A stretch of DNA of 9,367 bases from JBCCEV01 sp039030125 (GCA_039030125.1 JBCCEV010000158.1:1-9367); one strand, 5' to 3'; shown: positions 1-7,084, counted from the stretch's first letter. The notes: a model not told the origin generated them from the sequence alone. Program-made: numbers and translations.

Positions 1-53
1 CGCATTTCGTCTTCAATATTTACAGGAGTTAGCTGGCGCGCGAAATCAGCCAT
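1..53 (-). CDS. gyrA: DNA gyrase subunit A, N-terminal fragment (runs off left edge)
   Basis: Reading leftward from the ATG at 53-51 gives MADFARQLTPVNIEDEM, which matches the start of gammaproteobacterial GyrA (a short leader, then the PVNIE-[ED]-E segment that precedes the conserved SYLDYAMSVIVGRALPD region). Only 17 codons are inside the window, so the catalytic tyrosine and the rest of the breakage-reunion domain cannot be seen. GyrA is the DNA-cleaving subunit of the A2B2 gyrase that introduces negative supercoils. An in-frame TAA lies nine codons upstream, so the start is well bounded, although no clear Shine-Dalgarno sequence precedes it. It lies 105 bases downstream of mtnA on the same strand and has its own probable promoter in that gap. 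The identification rests on a short but distinctive peptide and on the mtnA-gyrA neighbourhood. Confidence 0.85.
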   Translation of the reverse strand, partial: MADFARQLTPVNIEDEM

Positions 54-111
54 AAGATGTTCGCTAAGAGATTGATTTTAAATGTTATTTTTGGGTACGC
101 GGTAGAGCAAA

Positions 112-120
112 ATTATACCA
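112..120 (-). promoter_or_regulatory. Extended -10 promoter element for gyrA
   Basis: Read on the minus strand, this site is TGG followed directly by TATAAT: a perfect sigma-70 -10 hexamer (117-112) with the TGn extension (120-118). No good -35 hexamer is visible at 16-18 bases upstream, as is common for extended -10 promoters. The expected transcript start is near 105, giving gyrA a leader of about 50 bases. The site lies in the mtnA-gyrA gap, so gyrA need not depend on read-through from mtnA. Confidence 0.6.
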
Positions 121-158
121 CGCCGGGGCCGACAAAGCACGTTTAAATGCGGTTTTTT

Positions 159-1196
159 TTAAGCCTTGAACAAGCCCTCTATAGAACTGCGATCAGGTCT
201 CTCTAGAGCGCCTTTTTCGGTCACCAAAACATCAATCAAATGCGCGGGCGTCACATCGAAAACGGGATTCCAAGCGCCGGCGCCAGGGGCCGCGACGGGC
301 GCGCCGGAGAGCGAGGTTATCTCGCTCGCCTGACGAAATTCGATCTCTATTTCAGCGCCGCTTGGTGTCCCTAAATCGATAGTTGAAAGCGGCGCGACGA
401 TCATGACCTTGATCTCATGCGCTTTGGCCAAGGTTGCCAAGGCATAGGTACCGATCTTGTTGGCCACGTCACCGTTAGCCGCAATCCGATCGGCGCCGGC
501 GATAACCCAATCAATTGCCCCGCTTTGCATCAGCGCCGCCGCCGCGCCGTCTGCAACTAGCGTCACATCAATACCGTCTTGGAGCAACTCCCACGCCGTC
601 AGGCGGGCACCTTGAAGCCACGGACGCGTTTCGGTTGCGAACATCGCCCCAACCTTCCCTTCGGCATAGGCGCTGCGGACCACACCGAGCGCAGTACCGT
701 AGCCGGCGGTTGCCAAGGCCCCTGCGTTGCAATGGGTCAGTACACCTTGCTGGTCATCAAGATAGCGGGCTCCGATCTCGCCAAGGGTCTCATTGATTTC
801 TATATCGGCGCGATGCATCGCCTGTGCTTGACCTAGCGCATGAGCGAATGGATCGGGACTGTCGGGGTTCAAGCCATCGCGCATGACCTCGATCGCCCAA
901 CGTAAGTTAACCGCGGTTGGGCGCGCATCTCCAAGCGCCGTCAACGGCGCATCCAAATGATCGAACCATTGCTCACCGTACCGCTGCGCCGCCTCGCGAA
1001 CGCTTAAGGCGACCCCGTAGGCGGCACTGACCCCAATGGCGGGCGCTCCCCTGACGACCATTTCGCCAATGGCATCCGCGACATCCCGGCACGTGCGGCA
1101 ACTCAAATAGGTGACCTCGAAGGGCAACTTCCTTTGATCGAGAAGCTGCAAGTGGTCATCGCGCCAGCGTATCGGTTCGGCCGCGGATGAAGTCAT
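159..1196 (-). CDS. mtnA: S-methyl-5-thioribose-1-phosphate isomerase
   Basis: This 345-residue cytoplasmic enzyme converts the aldose methylthioribose-1-phosphate to methylthioribulose-1-phosphate in methionine salvage. The family signatures are in place: RGAPAIG at 49-55, THCNAG at 154-159 with Cys156, and GADRIAANGDVANKIGTY from 234 with Asp236. Cys156 and Asp236 correspond to the catalytic Cys/Asp pair known in the family, which is homologous to the eIF2B alpha/beta/delta fold. The length is normal and the frame is intact. The ATG at 1196 is chosen because the IRW segment at residues 9-11 follows it at the usual distance; there is no clear Shine-Dalgarno sequence. It is divergent from mtaD across a 74-base gap and lies upstream of gyrA on the same strand. 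The deaminase next door suggests the substrate is made through methylthioinosine. eIF2B-like sugar-phosphate isomerases are the main alternative, but the match to bacterial MtnA is close. Confidence 0.95.
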   Translation of the reverse strand: MTSSAAEPIRWRDDHLQLLDQRKLPFEVTYLSCRTCRDVADAIGEMVVRGAPAIGVSAAYGVALSVREAAQRYGEQWFDHLDAPLTALGDARPTAVNLRWAIEVMRDGLNPDSPDPFAHALGQAQAMHRADIEINETLGEIGARYLDDQQGVLTHCNAGALATAGYGTALGVVRSAYAEGKVGAMFATETRPWLQGARLTAWELLQDGIDVTLVADGAAAALMQSGAIDWVIAGADRIAANGDVANKIGTYALATLAKAHEIKVMIVAPLSTIDLGTPSGAEIEIEFRQASEITSLSGAPVAAPGAGAWNPVFDVTPAHLIDVLVTEKGALERPDRSSIEGLFKA

Positions 1197-1221
1197 AGGT
1201 GCGCCATTACTAAAAGCAGAT

Positions 1222-1239
1222 TAAATTATCATTAATTTA
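1222..1239. promoter_or_regulatory. AT-rich 7-4-7 inverted repeat in the mtnA / mtaD divergent promoter region
   Basis: TAAATTA, a four-base spacer (TCAT), then TAATTTA form a perfect inverted repeat near the middle of the 74-base gap between the divergent mtnA and mtaD starts. The surrounding stretch is far more AT-rich than the flanking genes. Weak -10-like hexamers overlap it on both strands (TATCAT at 1227-1232 on plus; GATAAT at 1230-1225 on minus), each without a good -35. It could be an operator controlling both genes or simply two overlapping AT-rich -10 regions. No known regulator's site is recognised. Confidence 0.35.
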
Positions 1240-1270
1240 CCCGACCCCGACGATTTCATCGATCACGATT

Positions 1271-2596
1271 GTGGCCAAACAGCTTCTAACGCCCAGGCAT
1301 CTAATTGCCATGACCCGTGCGGGCGAGGTCCAGAACAATATGTCCGTGCTGCTCGATGGCGAACGAATTACCGCAGTAGCCGACACTCAAACACTGCGCG
1401 CGCAAAACCAGGACGTGCCAGAACTTAAGCTGGACGAACACGCGTTACTTCCGGGATTGGTGAATGCGCACACCCACGCGGCGATGTCGCTGATGCGGGG
1501 ACTCGCCGACGACCTGCCGCTGATGGAATGGCTGGAGCAGCATATCTGGCCGACCGAAGCAGCGCATGTCAATCGAGAATTCGTTGCCGATGGCTCGCGG
1601 CTTGCCATTGCCGAAATGCTACAAGGCGGCACCACGACCTTCAGCGATATGTATTTCTTTGCGGAGGAAACAGCCGGAGTTGCCGCGCAAATGGGGATCC
1701 GCGCGGTGATCGGCATGATCGTCATTGGATTTCCCAGCGCCTGGGCAAAAACCACCGACGAATACTTTCGTAAAGGCCTGAGCGTTCACGATCAATTTCG
1801 ATCTCATGAGCGGATCTCAGCCGCGTTCGCACCGCACGCGCCTTACACGGTCGACGATGAAAGCCTGCGCAGAATCGCGACGCTCGCCGAAGAACTAGAT
1901 GCTCCGGTCCATATTCACCTGCACGAAACCGCGCAGGAAGTCGAAGACGCACTCACCAATCATGGCGAGCGGCCGATCGCCCGCCTAGCGAGGTTGGGAT
2001 TGATGAGCCCGCGCTTGATCGCGGTACATATGACTCAACTTAATGAAGCAGAGATCGACATGGTCGCCGAACACGGGGTCTCCGTCGTCCATTGCCCGGA
2101 AAGTAATTTAAAACTCGCGAGCGGCTTTGCACCGGTAAGTAGCCTCGTGCACGCCAAGGCGAATATCGCAATCGGAACCGACGGCGCGGCGAGTAACAAC
2201 GACCTGGACATGCTCAGCGAGATACGCACCGCATCGCTGTTGGCGAAAGGTCACAGCCGCGATCCGTGTGCCTTCACTGCCGCCCAAGCACTGTGGGCAG
2301 CGACCATGGGTGGCGCGATTGCATTGGGACAGGAAAGTTCGATCGGCTCACTCGAAGCCGGCAAGTATGCTGATTTAGTCGCCGTCAATCTCGGTGACTA
2401 CCGAGCCCAGCCAGTTTACGATGCCTGCTCGCAAATCGTATACGCCACCCACCGCGACCAAGTGGAACACGTCTGGGTTGCCGGTGAGCATCGCGTCTCA
2501 GGCGGGCGCTTGGTGGGGGAAGACCCGGGAGAGCTCGCCGCGCTCGCCGACAAATGGCGGCGTCGCATCAGCGCGCCGAGCGCGAGTCAGAGCTAG
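1271..2596 (+). CDS. mtaD: 5-methylthioadenosine / S-adenosylhomocysteine deaminase (TRZ/ATZ amidohydrolase)
   Basis: This 441-residue metal-dependent deaminase of the amidohydrolase superfamily (TIM barrel) is predicted to release ammonia from methylthioadenosine, giving methylthioinosine, and possibly to act on S-adenosylhomocysteine. The metal site is complete: HTH at His67 and His69, His216 in HIHLHET with Glu219, and Asp304 in GTDGAASNN. His189 and His253 sit where the characterised Thermotoga deaminase has active-site histidines, and HCPESNLKL from 274 is a family signature. The C-terminal strand region (LEAGKYADLVAVNL) is typical. The start is GTG; no ATG or clear Shine-Dalgarno sequence lies nearby, so the first few residues are uncertain. 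It is divergent from mtnA, with which it shares a pathway, and its last 29 bases overlap the convergent rnt. Related TRZ/ATZ enzymes act on guanine or triazines, but the mtnA context favours methylthioadenosine. Confidence 0.9.
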   Translation: MAKQLLTPRHLIAMTRAGEVQNNMSVLLDGERITAVADTQTLRAQNQDVPELKLDEHALLPGLVNAHTHAAMSLMRGLADDLPLMEWLEQHIWPTEAAHVNREFVADGSRLAIAEMLQGGTTTFSDMYFFAEETAGVAAQMGIRAVIGMIVIGFPSAWAKTTDEYFRKGLSVHDQFRSHERISAAFAPHAPYTVDDESLRRIATLAEELDAPVHIHLHETAQEVEDALTNHGERPIARLARLGLMSPRLIAVHMTQLNEAEIDMVAEHGVSVVHCPESNLKLASGFAPVSSLVHAKANIAIGTDGAASNNDLDMLSEIRTASLLAKGHSRDPCAFTAAQALWAATMGGAIALGQESSIGSLEAGKYADLVAVNLGDYRAQPVYDACSQIVYATHRDQVEHVWVAGEHRVSGGRLVGEDPGELAALADKWRRRISAPSASQS

Positions 2597-3200
2597 ACGC
2601 CCACTTGTCCCACAGATTGACGATTTCACAGAACAGCTCCGCGGTCCGCTCGGCATCGTAAATCGCCGAGTGGGCTTGGCCTGCGTCCCAGCGTATCCCG
2701 GCTTTTTGCGCGGCTCTTGCGAGCACGGTTTGGCCGAAGACAACACCGGATAAAGACGCTGTGTCGAAGGTGCTAAAGCTGTGAAATGGCATCTTTTTCA
2801 ACCCAACCCGTGCCACGGCTGCCTTCAAGAAAGCTAAATCGAACGCTGGATTATGTCCAACCAATATGGCGCGCGTGCATCTGTAGCGCTTTACCGCCTT
2901 ATCAGTTTCCTCGAAAATCTGGTTGAGTGCCTTCTCCTCACTGACCGCTAAGCGAAACGGATGGTAGGGGTCAATTTTGTTGAATTCCAAAGCGCTTGGT
3001 TCGATATTGGCCCCTTCGAAAGGCTCGATATGGCGGGCCACGGTGTCCCCGGGGCGCCAGCCGCGAACCTCGTCGAACTCAACAAAGACAGCCGCAATCT
3101 CGAGCAAGGCGTCAGTTGCGGCATTAAAACCACCGGTTTCAATATCAACGACGACAGGCAAAAATCCCCTAAACCGGTTGGCTACATCAAGGCTGGACAT
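2568..3200 (-). CDS. rnt: Ribonuclease T
   Basis: This 210-residue 3'-to-5' exoribonuclease of the DEDDh family trims the 3' ends of tRNA and other stable RNAs and takes part in the end-turnover of tRNA-CCA; the family acts as a homodimer. The catalytic set is complete: Asp19 and Glu21 in VDIETGGFNAATD, Asp121 in GHNPAFD, and His177 and Asp182 in AHSAIYD. The RNase T-specific segments EPFEGANIEPSALEF (59-73) and FHSFSTFDTASL (139-150) separate it from DNA polymerase III epsilon. Phenylalanines at 25, 73 and 120, and at 142 or 145, are candidates for the base-stacking residues of the family. The start ATG lies close before the conserved RGFLPVVVD; no Shine-Dalgarno sequence is evident. It is convergent with mtaD (29-base overlap) and divergent from the aldo/keto reductase across a gap of about 80 bases with only weak promoter-like sequence. 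Confidence 0.96.
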   Translation of the reverse strand: MSSLDVANRFRGFLPVVVDIETGGFNAATDALLEIAAVFVEFDEVRGWRPGDTVARHIEPFEGANIEPSALEFNKIDPYHPFRLAVSEEKALNQIFEETDKAVKRYRCTRAILVGHNPAFDLAFLKAAVARVGLKKMPFHSFSTFDTASLSGVVFGQTVLARAAQKAGIRWDAGQAHSAIYDAERTAELFCEIVNLWDKWASSSDSRSAR

Positions 3201-3282
3201 AAGTTAAGTTTCATCATGGATAGCGGATTTTAATCGGAGCTTGCCGAAAATGTCGGCTTTGGCTGTTTCATAGGTCATGGAT

Positions 3283-4326
3283 ATGCAATACCGAAACATC
3301 GGTAACTCCAATCTCAGCGCGAGCGTTATCGGTCTGGGCACCATGCAATTCGGATCGGTTGTTAGCGAAGCCGATGCGCATCGTCAGCTTGATTGGGCAG
3401 CTAGCGTGGGCATCAATCTGCTGGATACCGCCGAGCTCTACCCATCGCCACCGAGCGCGCAAAGTTACGGTGAAACAGAGCGAATTATCGGCAAATGGTT
3501 CAAACGACGCGCGCGGCGCGAGGACATTATCGTCGCGACCAAAGTCTGTGGGCCAGCGGGCTACGTGCCATGGGTAAGGGAGGGACTGTCGACTCATAAC
3601 TTCGAGAACCTAAGCGCCGCGGTCGATAACAGTCTTGACCGGATGGAAATCGAATATATCGATCTATTGCAACTTCATTGGCCGGACCGAGCCACTAATT
3701 TTTTCGGGCAACTCGGATACAAGCCTGCAAAGAAAGAAAAGCCTTTTGACATCGGCGAAACCGTGGAGGCGCTAGATCGTTTGATTAGCACAGGAAAAAT
3801 CCGTTATGCCGGGCTCTGCAACGAAACCGCATGGGGGCTGTCGGAGTTCTTACAGCAAGCGACAATCAGGCGAGCCAGCCCCATTGTCAGTCTGCAGAAT
3901 CCCTACAATCTATTAAACCGGACGCTCGAGGTCGGGATCGGCGAGATCCTGCACCGTGAGGGCCTGGGGTTGCTGGCCTATTCGCCCCTCGCCCAGGGTT
4001 TGTTGACGGGAAAGTACCTAAATGACGGGGCCGCCGCCGACGCCCGCCTAAAGCGCTTTGAACACTTTGGCAAAACGGCGTTCACCGCGCCGGCGACCAG
4101 CGCGGTTGAGCGCTATGCGCGAATCGCTCAGCAGCGGAACATGGCCCTGCCACTCGCTGCTTTGTCCTATGTTATTTCCAAGCCCTTCGTCAGCAGCGCT
4201 ATCATAGGTGCTACCGATCTCAGACAGCTCGAAGCGAACATCCAATGCTTGGAGTTATCGCTCGATAAGGAACTGCTAAAAGCGATTGAATCAATACATC
4301 AAGAGGTCCCTAACCCGTGTCCGTGA
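3283..4326 (+). CDS. Tas-like NADP-dependent aldo/keto reductase
   Basis: This (beta/alpha)8 oxidoreductase of about 347 residues resembles Escherichia coli Tas in length and layout. Counting from this start, the catalytic tetrad is Asp48 and Tyr53 (LLDTAELYP), Lys87 (IVATKV) and His132 (LLQLHWPDR). The sequence VIGLGTMQFG near the N-terminus and AIIGATDLRQLEANI near the C-terminus (cofactor phosphate site) are typical. An in-frame ATG at 3277 would add two residues. The ATG at 3283 is preferred because the only Shine-Dalgarno-like AGGT (3272-3275) is seven bases from it and because family members begin MQYR-like. The gene overlaps purB by ten bases and probably heads its operon. Upstream, TTTAAT at 3229-3234 is a weak -10 candidate. 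The substrate cannot be read from the sequence; Tas proteins have been linked to prephenate-dehydrogenase complementation, but that function should not be assumed. Confidence 0.88.
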   Translation: MQYRNIGNSNLSASVIGLGTMQFGSVVSEADAHRQLDWAASVGINLLDTAELYPSPPSAQSYGETERIIGKWFKRRARREDIIVATKVCGPAGYVPWVREGLSTHNFENLSAAVDNSLDRMEIEYIDLLQLHWPDRATNFFGQLGYKPAKKEKPFDIGETVEALDRLISTGKIRYAGLCNETAWGLSEFLQQATIRRASPIVSLQNPYNLLNRTLEVGIGEILHREGLGLLAYSPLAQGLLTGKYLNDGAAADARLKRFEHFGKTAFTAPATSAVERYARIAQQRNMALPLAALSYVISKPFVSSAIIGATDLRQLEANIQCLELSLDKELLKAIESIHQEVPNPCP

Positions 4327-5693
4327 CCGAGCGTTCTAATCTCGAATCAGTTTCTCCCATTGATGGGCGCTACGCGCGCCAAACCAACGCGCTTGTCGGA
4401 ATCTGCAGCGAATTCGCGCTGATCCGTTACCGCGTTAACGTTGAGGTGAAGTGGTTGATGCACCTCGCCGCGAGCCCAGAGGTAACGGGCCTGGGAACCT
4501 TTGATGACGAGCAACAAGCTTTCCTTACCGACATTTTAAAGGCTTTCGATCCCAGCGAAGGTGAACAAGTTAAAGCTATCGAAAAGGACACCAATCACGA
4601 CGTCAAGGCGGTTGAATATTATCTGCAGAGCAAGATTCAAGACCACCCAACTCTGCAGCCCGCGATCCCCTTCATCCATTTCGCGTGTACCTCTGAGGAC
4701 ATCAATAACCTCTCCTACGCGCTAATGTTGCGCGATGCTCGCCATGAGGTTTTTGCATCACAGTTCGAGCAGTTAATCGAAACGCTTCGCGTGCAGTCCA
4801 GTGAGCTTGCACATCTCCCGATGCTATCGCGCACCCATGGACAAAGCGCAACACCGACGACTTTAGGCAAGGAAGTGGCGAACGTCGTCAAGCGAATCGA
4901 GCGCGGCTGCGAAGAATTCCAAGCCATCAACATCCTCGGTAAAATGAACGGTGCGGTCGGCAACTTCAACGCCCACTGCGTTGCTTATCCCGATGCCGAT
5001 TGGGCGGCGATCTCAGCGTCGTTTATTGACGGCCTGGGTTTAAGTATCAACACCCACACCACGCAAATCGAACCACATGATTGGATAGCAGCCTATGCTG
5101 ACGCCCTAAAACGCATAAACGTTGTGCTCATCGACTACTGTCGCGATACTTGGACGTACATATCGCTTGGTTATTTTGCGCAACGCAAGGTCGAAAATGA
5201 AACTGGCTCATCGACAATGCCACATAAAGTTAATCCCATTGATTTTGAAAACGCCGAAGGCAATCTTGGTATCGCTAATGCATTGCTTGGTCATTTCTCC
5301 GAAAAGCTGCCGATCTCAAGAATGCAACGCGATCTCAGCGATTCGACGGTACTAAGAAACCTAGGCACCGCCTTGGGACACGTTTTAATCGCGCTTCAAT
5401 CGCTTCATAAAGGTATTGGCAAGCTCGAAGTGAGCGAAGCACGCCTTGGGGAGGACATCGAACAGGCCTGGGAAATTCTCGCCGAACCGGTGCAGACGGT
5501 TATGCGAGCCCACGGGATCGCGGATTCTTACGAACAGTTGAAAGGGTTAACGCGGGGCAAACGCATCGACCAACAAATGCTCCATGAATTTATCGATCAA
5601 CTCGAAATTCCGACCACCGCCAAACAATCGTTGAAAGAGCTTACGCCCAGTAGCTATTTAGGCGTTGCGGCCCAGCTTGCCTCCCAGTCATGA
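4317..5693 (+). CDS. purB: Adenylosuccinate lyase
   Basis: This 458-residue homotetrameric lyase of the fumarase/aspartase superfamily acts twice in purine synthesis, splitting fumarate from SAICAR to give AICAR and from adenylosuccinate to give AMP. Visible motifs are SPIDGRY (13-19), TNHDVKAVE (92-100), TSEDINNLS (125-133), RTHGQ with the catalytic-base candidate His174, and the signature loop GSSTMPHKVNP (297-307) whose first serine, Ser298, aligns with the catalytic serine of the E. coli enzyme. Length and motifs match the gammaproteobacterial type. The GTG at 4317 is chosen because GAGG at 4303-4306 lies ten bases upstream; a second in-frame GTG at 4323 would give a four-base GTGA overlap with the preceding gene and cannot be excluded. 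It overlaps the reductase upstream by ten bases and the next gene by four (ATGA), implying coupled translation. Confidence 0.97.
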   Translation: MSVTERSNLESVSPIDGRYARQTNALVGICSEFALIRYRVNVEVKWLMHLAASPEVTGLGTFDDEQQAFLTDILKAFDPSEGEQVKAIEKDTNHDVKAVEYYLQSKIQDHPTLQPAIPFIHFACTSEDINNLSYALMLRDARHEVFASQFEQLIETLRVQSSELAHLPMLSRTHGQSATPTTLGKEVANVVKRIERGCEEFQAINILGKMNGAVGNFNAHCVAYPDADWAAISASFIDGLGLSINTHTTQIEPHDWIAAYADALKRINVVLIDYCRDTWTYISLGYFAQRKVENETGSSTMPHKVNPIDFENAEGNLGIANALLGHFSEKLPISRMQRDLSDSTVLRNLGTALGHVLIALQSLHKGIGKLEVSEARLGEDIEQAWEILAEPVQTVMRAHGIADSYEQLKGLTRGKRIDQQMLHEFIDQLEIPTTAKQSLKELTPSSYLGVAAQLASQS

Positions 5694-6202
5694 ACGACGT
5701 TGAGCTCCCCAAACTTGGGGAATCTTCCGAACGTTACGATGTCTTAGATCGCGAAGGTCTGGCCACTTTGTCGCTGTCGATGGTCGAGCAGACACGTCAA
5801 ACTATCGAAATTGTCAGTCGGAACTTAGATCCCGCTATTTATGACCAAGATGAATTCGTGAGTGCCGTGAAGCAGCTTGTTTTAGGAAGGCGGCGTGCCC
5901 AAATCCGGATCATTCTCATGGATTCGGGGCCACTGTTGCGCCAAGGGCATCGTTTGATCGAACTCGCCATCCGGCTGCCAAGCTATATTTCCTTTCGAAA
6001 TCCGGGGCGTTCAGATCGAGAATTTAATGAAGCGATGCTGGTGGCCGATACCATCGGTTATATCCGCCGCCAATTTGCCGATCGATTCGAAGGCGAGGCG
6101 GTGTTTCGCGATCGACGTGGCGCCGAGGAATTACGCAGACGTTTTGAGAAGATGTGGGAACGCGCCTCACCCGATCCAAATTTGCGACGGTTATCGATAT
6201 GA
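5690..6202 (+). CDS. Conserved protein resembling the DUF7931 family, function unknown
   Basis: This 170-residue protein has no signal peptide or membrane segment and is probably cytoplasmic. It has a hydrophobic, mixed alpha/beta first half (TIEIVSRNLDPAIYD at 38-52, AQIRIILMD at 70-78), then GHRLIELAIRLPS (86-98), AMLVADTIGYIRR (115-127), and a charged C-terminus ending WERASPDPNLRRLSI. This pattern agrees with my memory of DUF7931 proteins found next to purB or other housekeeping genes in Gammaproteobacteria. The arrangement of strands and the single GHRLIELA histidine loosely recall a half phospholipase-D fold, but no HxKxxxxD motif is present, so catalytic activity is doubtful. It starts inside the purB stop (ATGA, 5690-5693), and its own stop overlaps the next start in the same way. 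No Shine-Dalgarno sequence is visible, so translation probably depends on coupling. The family assignment is from memory and moderately sure; that it is a real gene is very likely. Confidence 0.8.
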   Translation: MNDVELPKLGESSERYDVLDREGLATLSLSMVEQTRQTIEIVSRNLDPAIYDQDEFVSAVKQLVLGRRRAQIRIILMDSGPLLRQGHRLIELAIRLPSYISFRNPGRSDREFNEAMLVADTIGYIRRQFADRFEGEAVFRDRRGAEELRRRFEKMWERASPDPNLRRLSI

Positions 6203-7062
6203 ACAATTGGCACCGTATTTTTGTTTTGCTGGCCACTTTGGTGCCGTTTGGCGCAGCCGCCAACCCGATGGTCACCGAGGTGGTGCCGCTCAATAATCGA
6301 TTGGTCGACGACATTCTTCCTATTGTTAAGCCCCTAGTCGTCGAGGGCGGCACGGTAACGGGCATGAACAGTCAACTTATCGTGCGGACCACAAGCGAGA
6401 ATCTTGCCGAAATCAAAGGCATTATTGCCTCACTCGACACCCGCTTGCGGAACTTGCGGATCTCGGTGCGCCAAGATGTCGACACCGCCCGTCGGGGCGC
6501 GGAAGACGCACTCGCGGCACGCGTGCGAAGCGGTGATGTGAGCGCCCAAGTGGGCGGTCCGGGTACCTTTGGTCCCGGTGCCAGTGTCCAGATCGGCGGC
6601 GATGATGGCGCGGTGCGTTACCGCACGCTCAGAACCGAAAGCCAAGAGCAACAACACAACACCCATTTCGTGCGCACCGTCGAAGGGCGACCCGCTTACA
6701 TCCATGTCGGACAATCCATTCCGCAAGTGTACGGCTCGACGACGTTTACGCCGTTTGGCGCATTCTCGCAGCAGGGAATCGACTACCGCGAAGTCGGCAG
6801 TGGCTTCTACGTGACTCCGCGCCTTACCGCCGCCGGTAGCGTGCAACTTGAAGTCTCACCCTATGCCGACCGTCCGGGGGCCGGTGGCAACATTGAGGTC
6901 CGTGGATTAAATACGGTCGTCAATGGGCGTCTCGGTGAGTGGATCCCGCTTGGTGGTTCGGCGGATAGCGCGCGTGACGACCGCCAAGGCACGCTCTTCA
7001 GCACCCGCGACCGGCGCGATGATAGTTACGACGTTTGGGTGAAGGTGGAGGAGATCCCCTAA
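6199..7062 (+). CDS. Exported miniature secretin-like protein (secretin N-domain plus short secretin-core-like C-terminus)
   Basis: This 287-residue protein has a signal peptide: NWHR, a hydrophobic core IFVLLATLVPF, and a cleavage site near AAA-NP (19-23). Residues 24-90 resemble a secretin N1-type domain: VTEVVPLNNRLVDDILPIVKPLV, then GGTVTGMNSQLIVRTT and EIKGIIASLDTRLRNLRISV, the usual 'repeat, local index, pairwise angle' of ring-building modules. A Gly-rich linker (about 110-140) follows. Residues 161-252 recall the secretin core: EGRPAYIHVGQSIPQ, GFYVTPRLTAAGSVQLEVSP and VVNGRLGEWIPLGG. Full secretins are roughly twice this length, and the amphipathic pore hairpins appear to be missing or reduced. 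A periplasmic or outer-membrane-associated role is inferred; a secretion function is not shown. The ATG at 6199 (ATGA overlap with the gene before) is preferred over an upstream ATG at 6154 because the signal peptide then begins at once. It ends in a double stop, TAATAA. Confidence 0.85.
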   Translation: MNNWHRIFVLLATLVPFGAAANPMVTEVVPLNNRLVDDILPIVKPLVVEGGTVTGMNSQLIVRTTSENLAEIKGIIASLDTRLRNLRISVRQDVDTARRGAEDALAARVRSGDVSAQVGGPGTFGPGASVQIGGDDGAVRYRTLRTESQEQQHNTHFVRTVEGRPAYIHVGQSIPQVYGSTTFTPFGAFSQQGIDYREVGSGFYVTPRLTAAGSVQLEVSPYADRPGAGGNIEVRGLNTVVNGRLGEWIPLGGSADSARDDRQGTLFSTRDRRDDSYDVWVKVEEIP

Positions 7063-7084
7063 TAAGCCGCCCGCGGGACTTGCC

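Noticed and set aside
151..160. T-run at the end of mtnA as an intrinsic terminator
   Set aside because: On the minus strand this is an A-run directly after the mtnA stop, and no stable GC-rich hairpin precedes a U-tract in the mtnA transcript.
3204..3278. A 24-codon minus-strand ORF (MTYETAKADIFGKLRLKS...) in the gap upstream of rnt
   Set aside because: No ribosome site, it overlaps the reductase start, no recognised family or leader-peptide pattern, and this length is expected by chance.
6154..6198. Upstream ATG at 6154 as start of the secretin-like gene
   Set aside because: It would add a charged 15-residue extension before the signal peptide and a longer overlap with the preceding gene; the ATG at 6199 gives a clean signal peptide and a four-base overlap.
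6430..6846. Minus-strand 138-codon ORF opposite the secretin-like gene
   Set aside because: It is rich in Arg, His and Ala with no fold-like pattern; the plus-strand protein has a signal peptide and coherent domains.
7070..7077. CCCGCGGG palindrome after the secretin-like gene as a transcription terminator
   Set aside because: It has no loop and no following T-tract.
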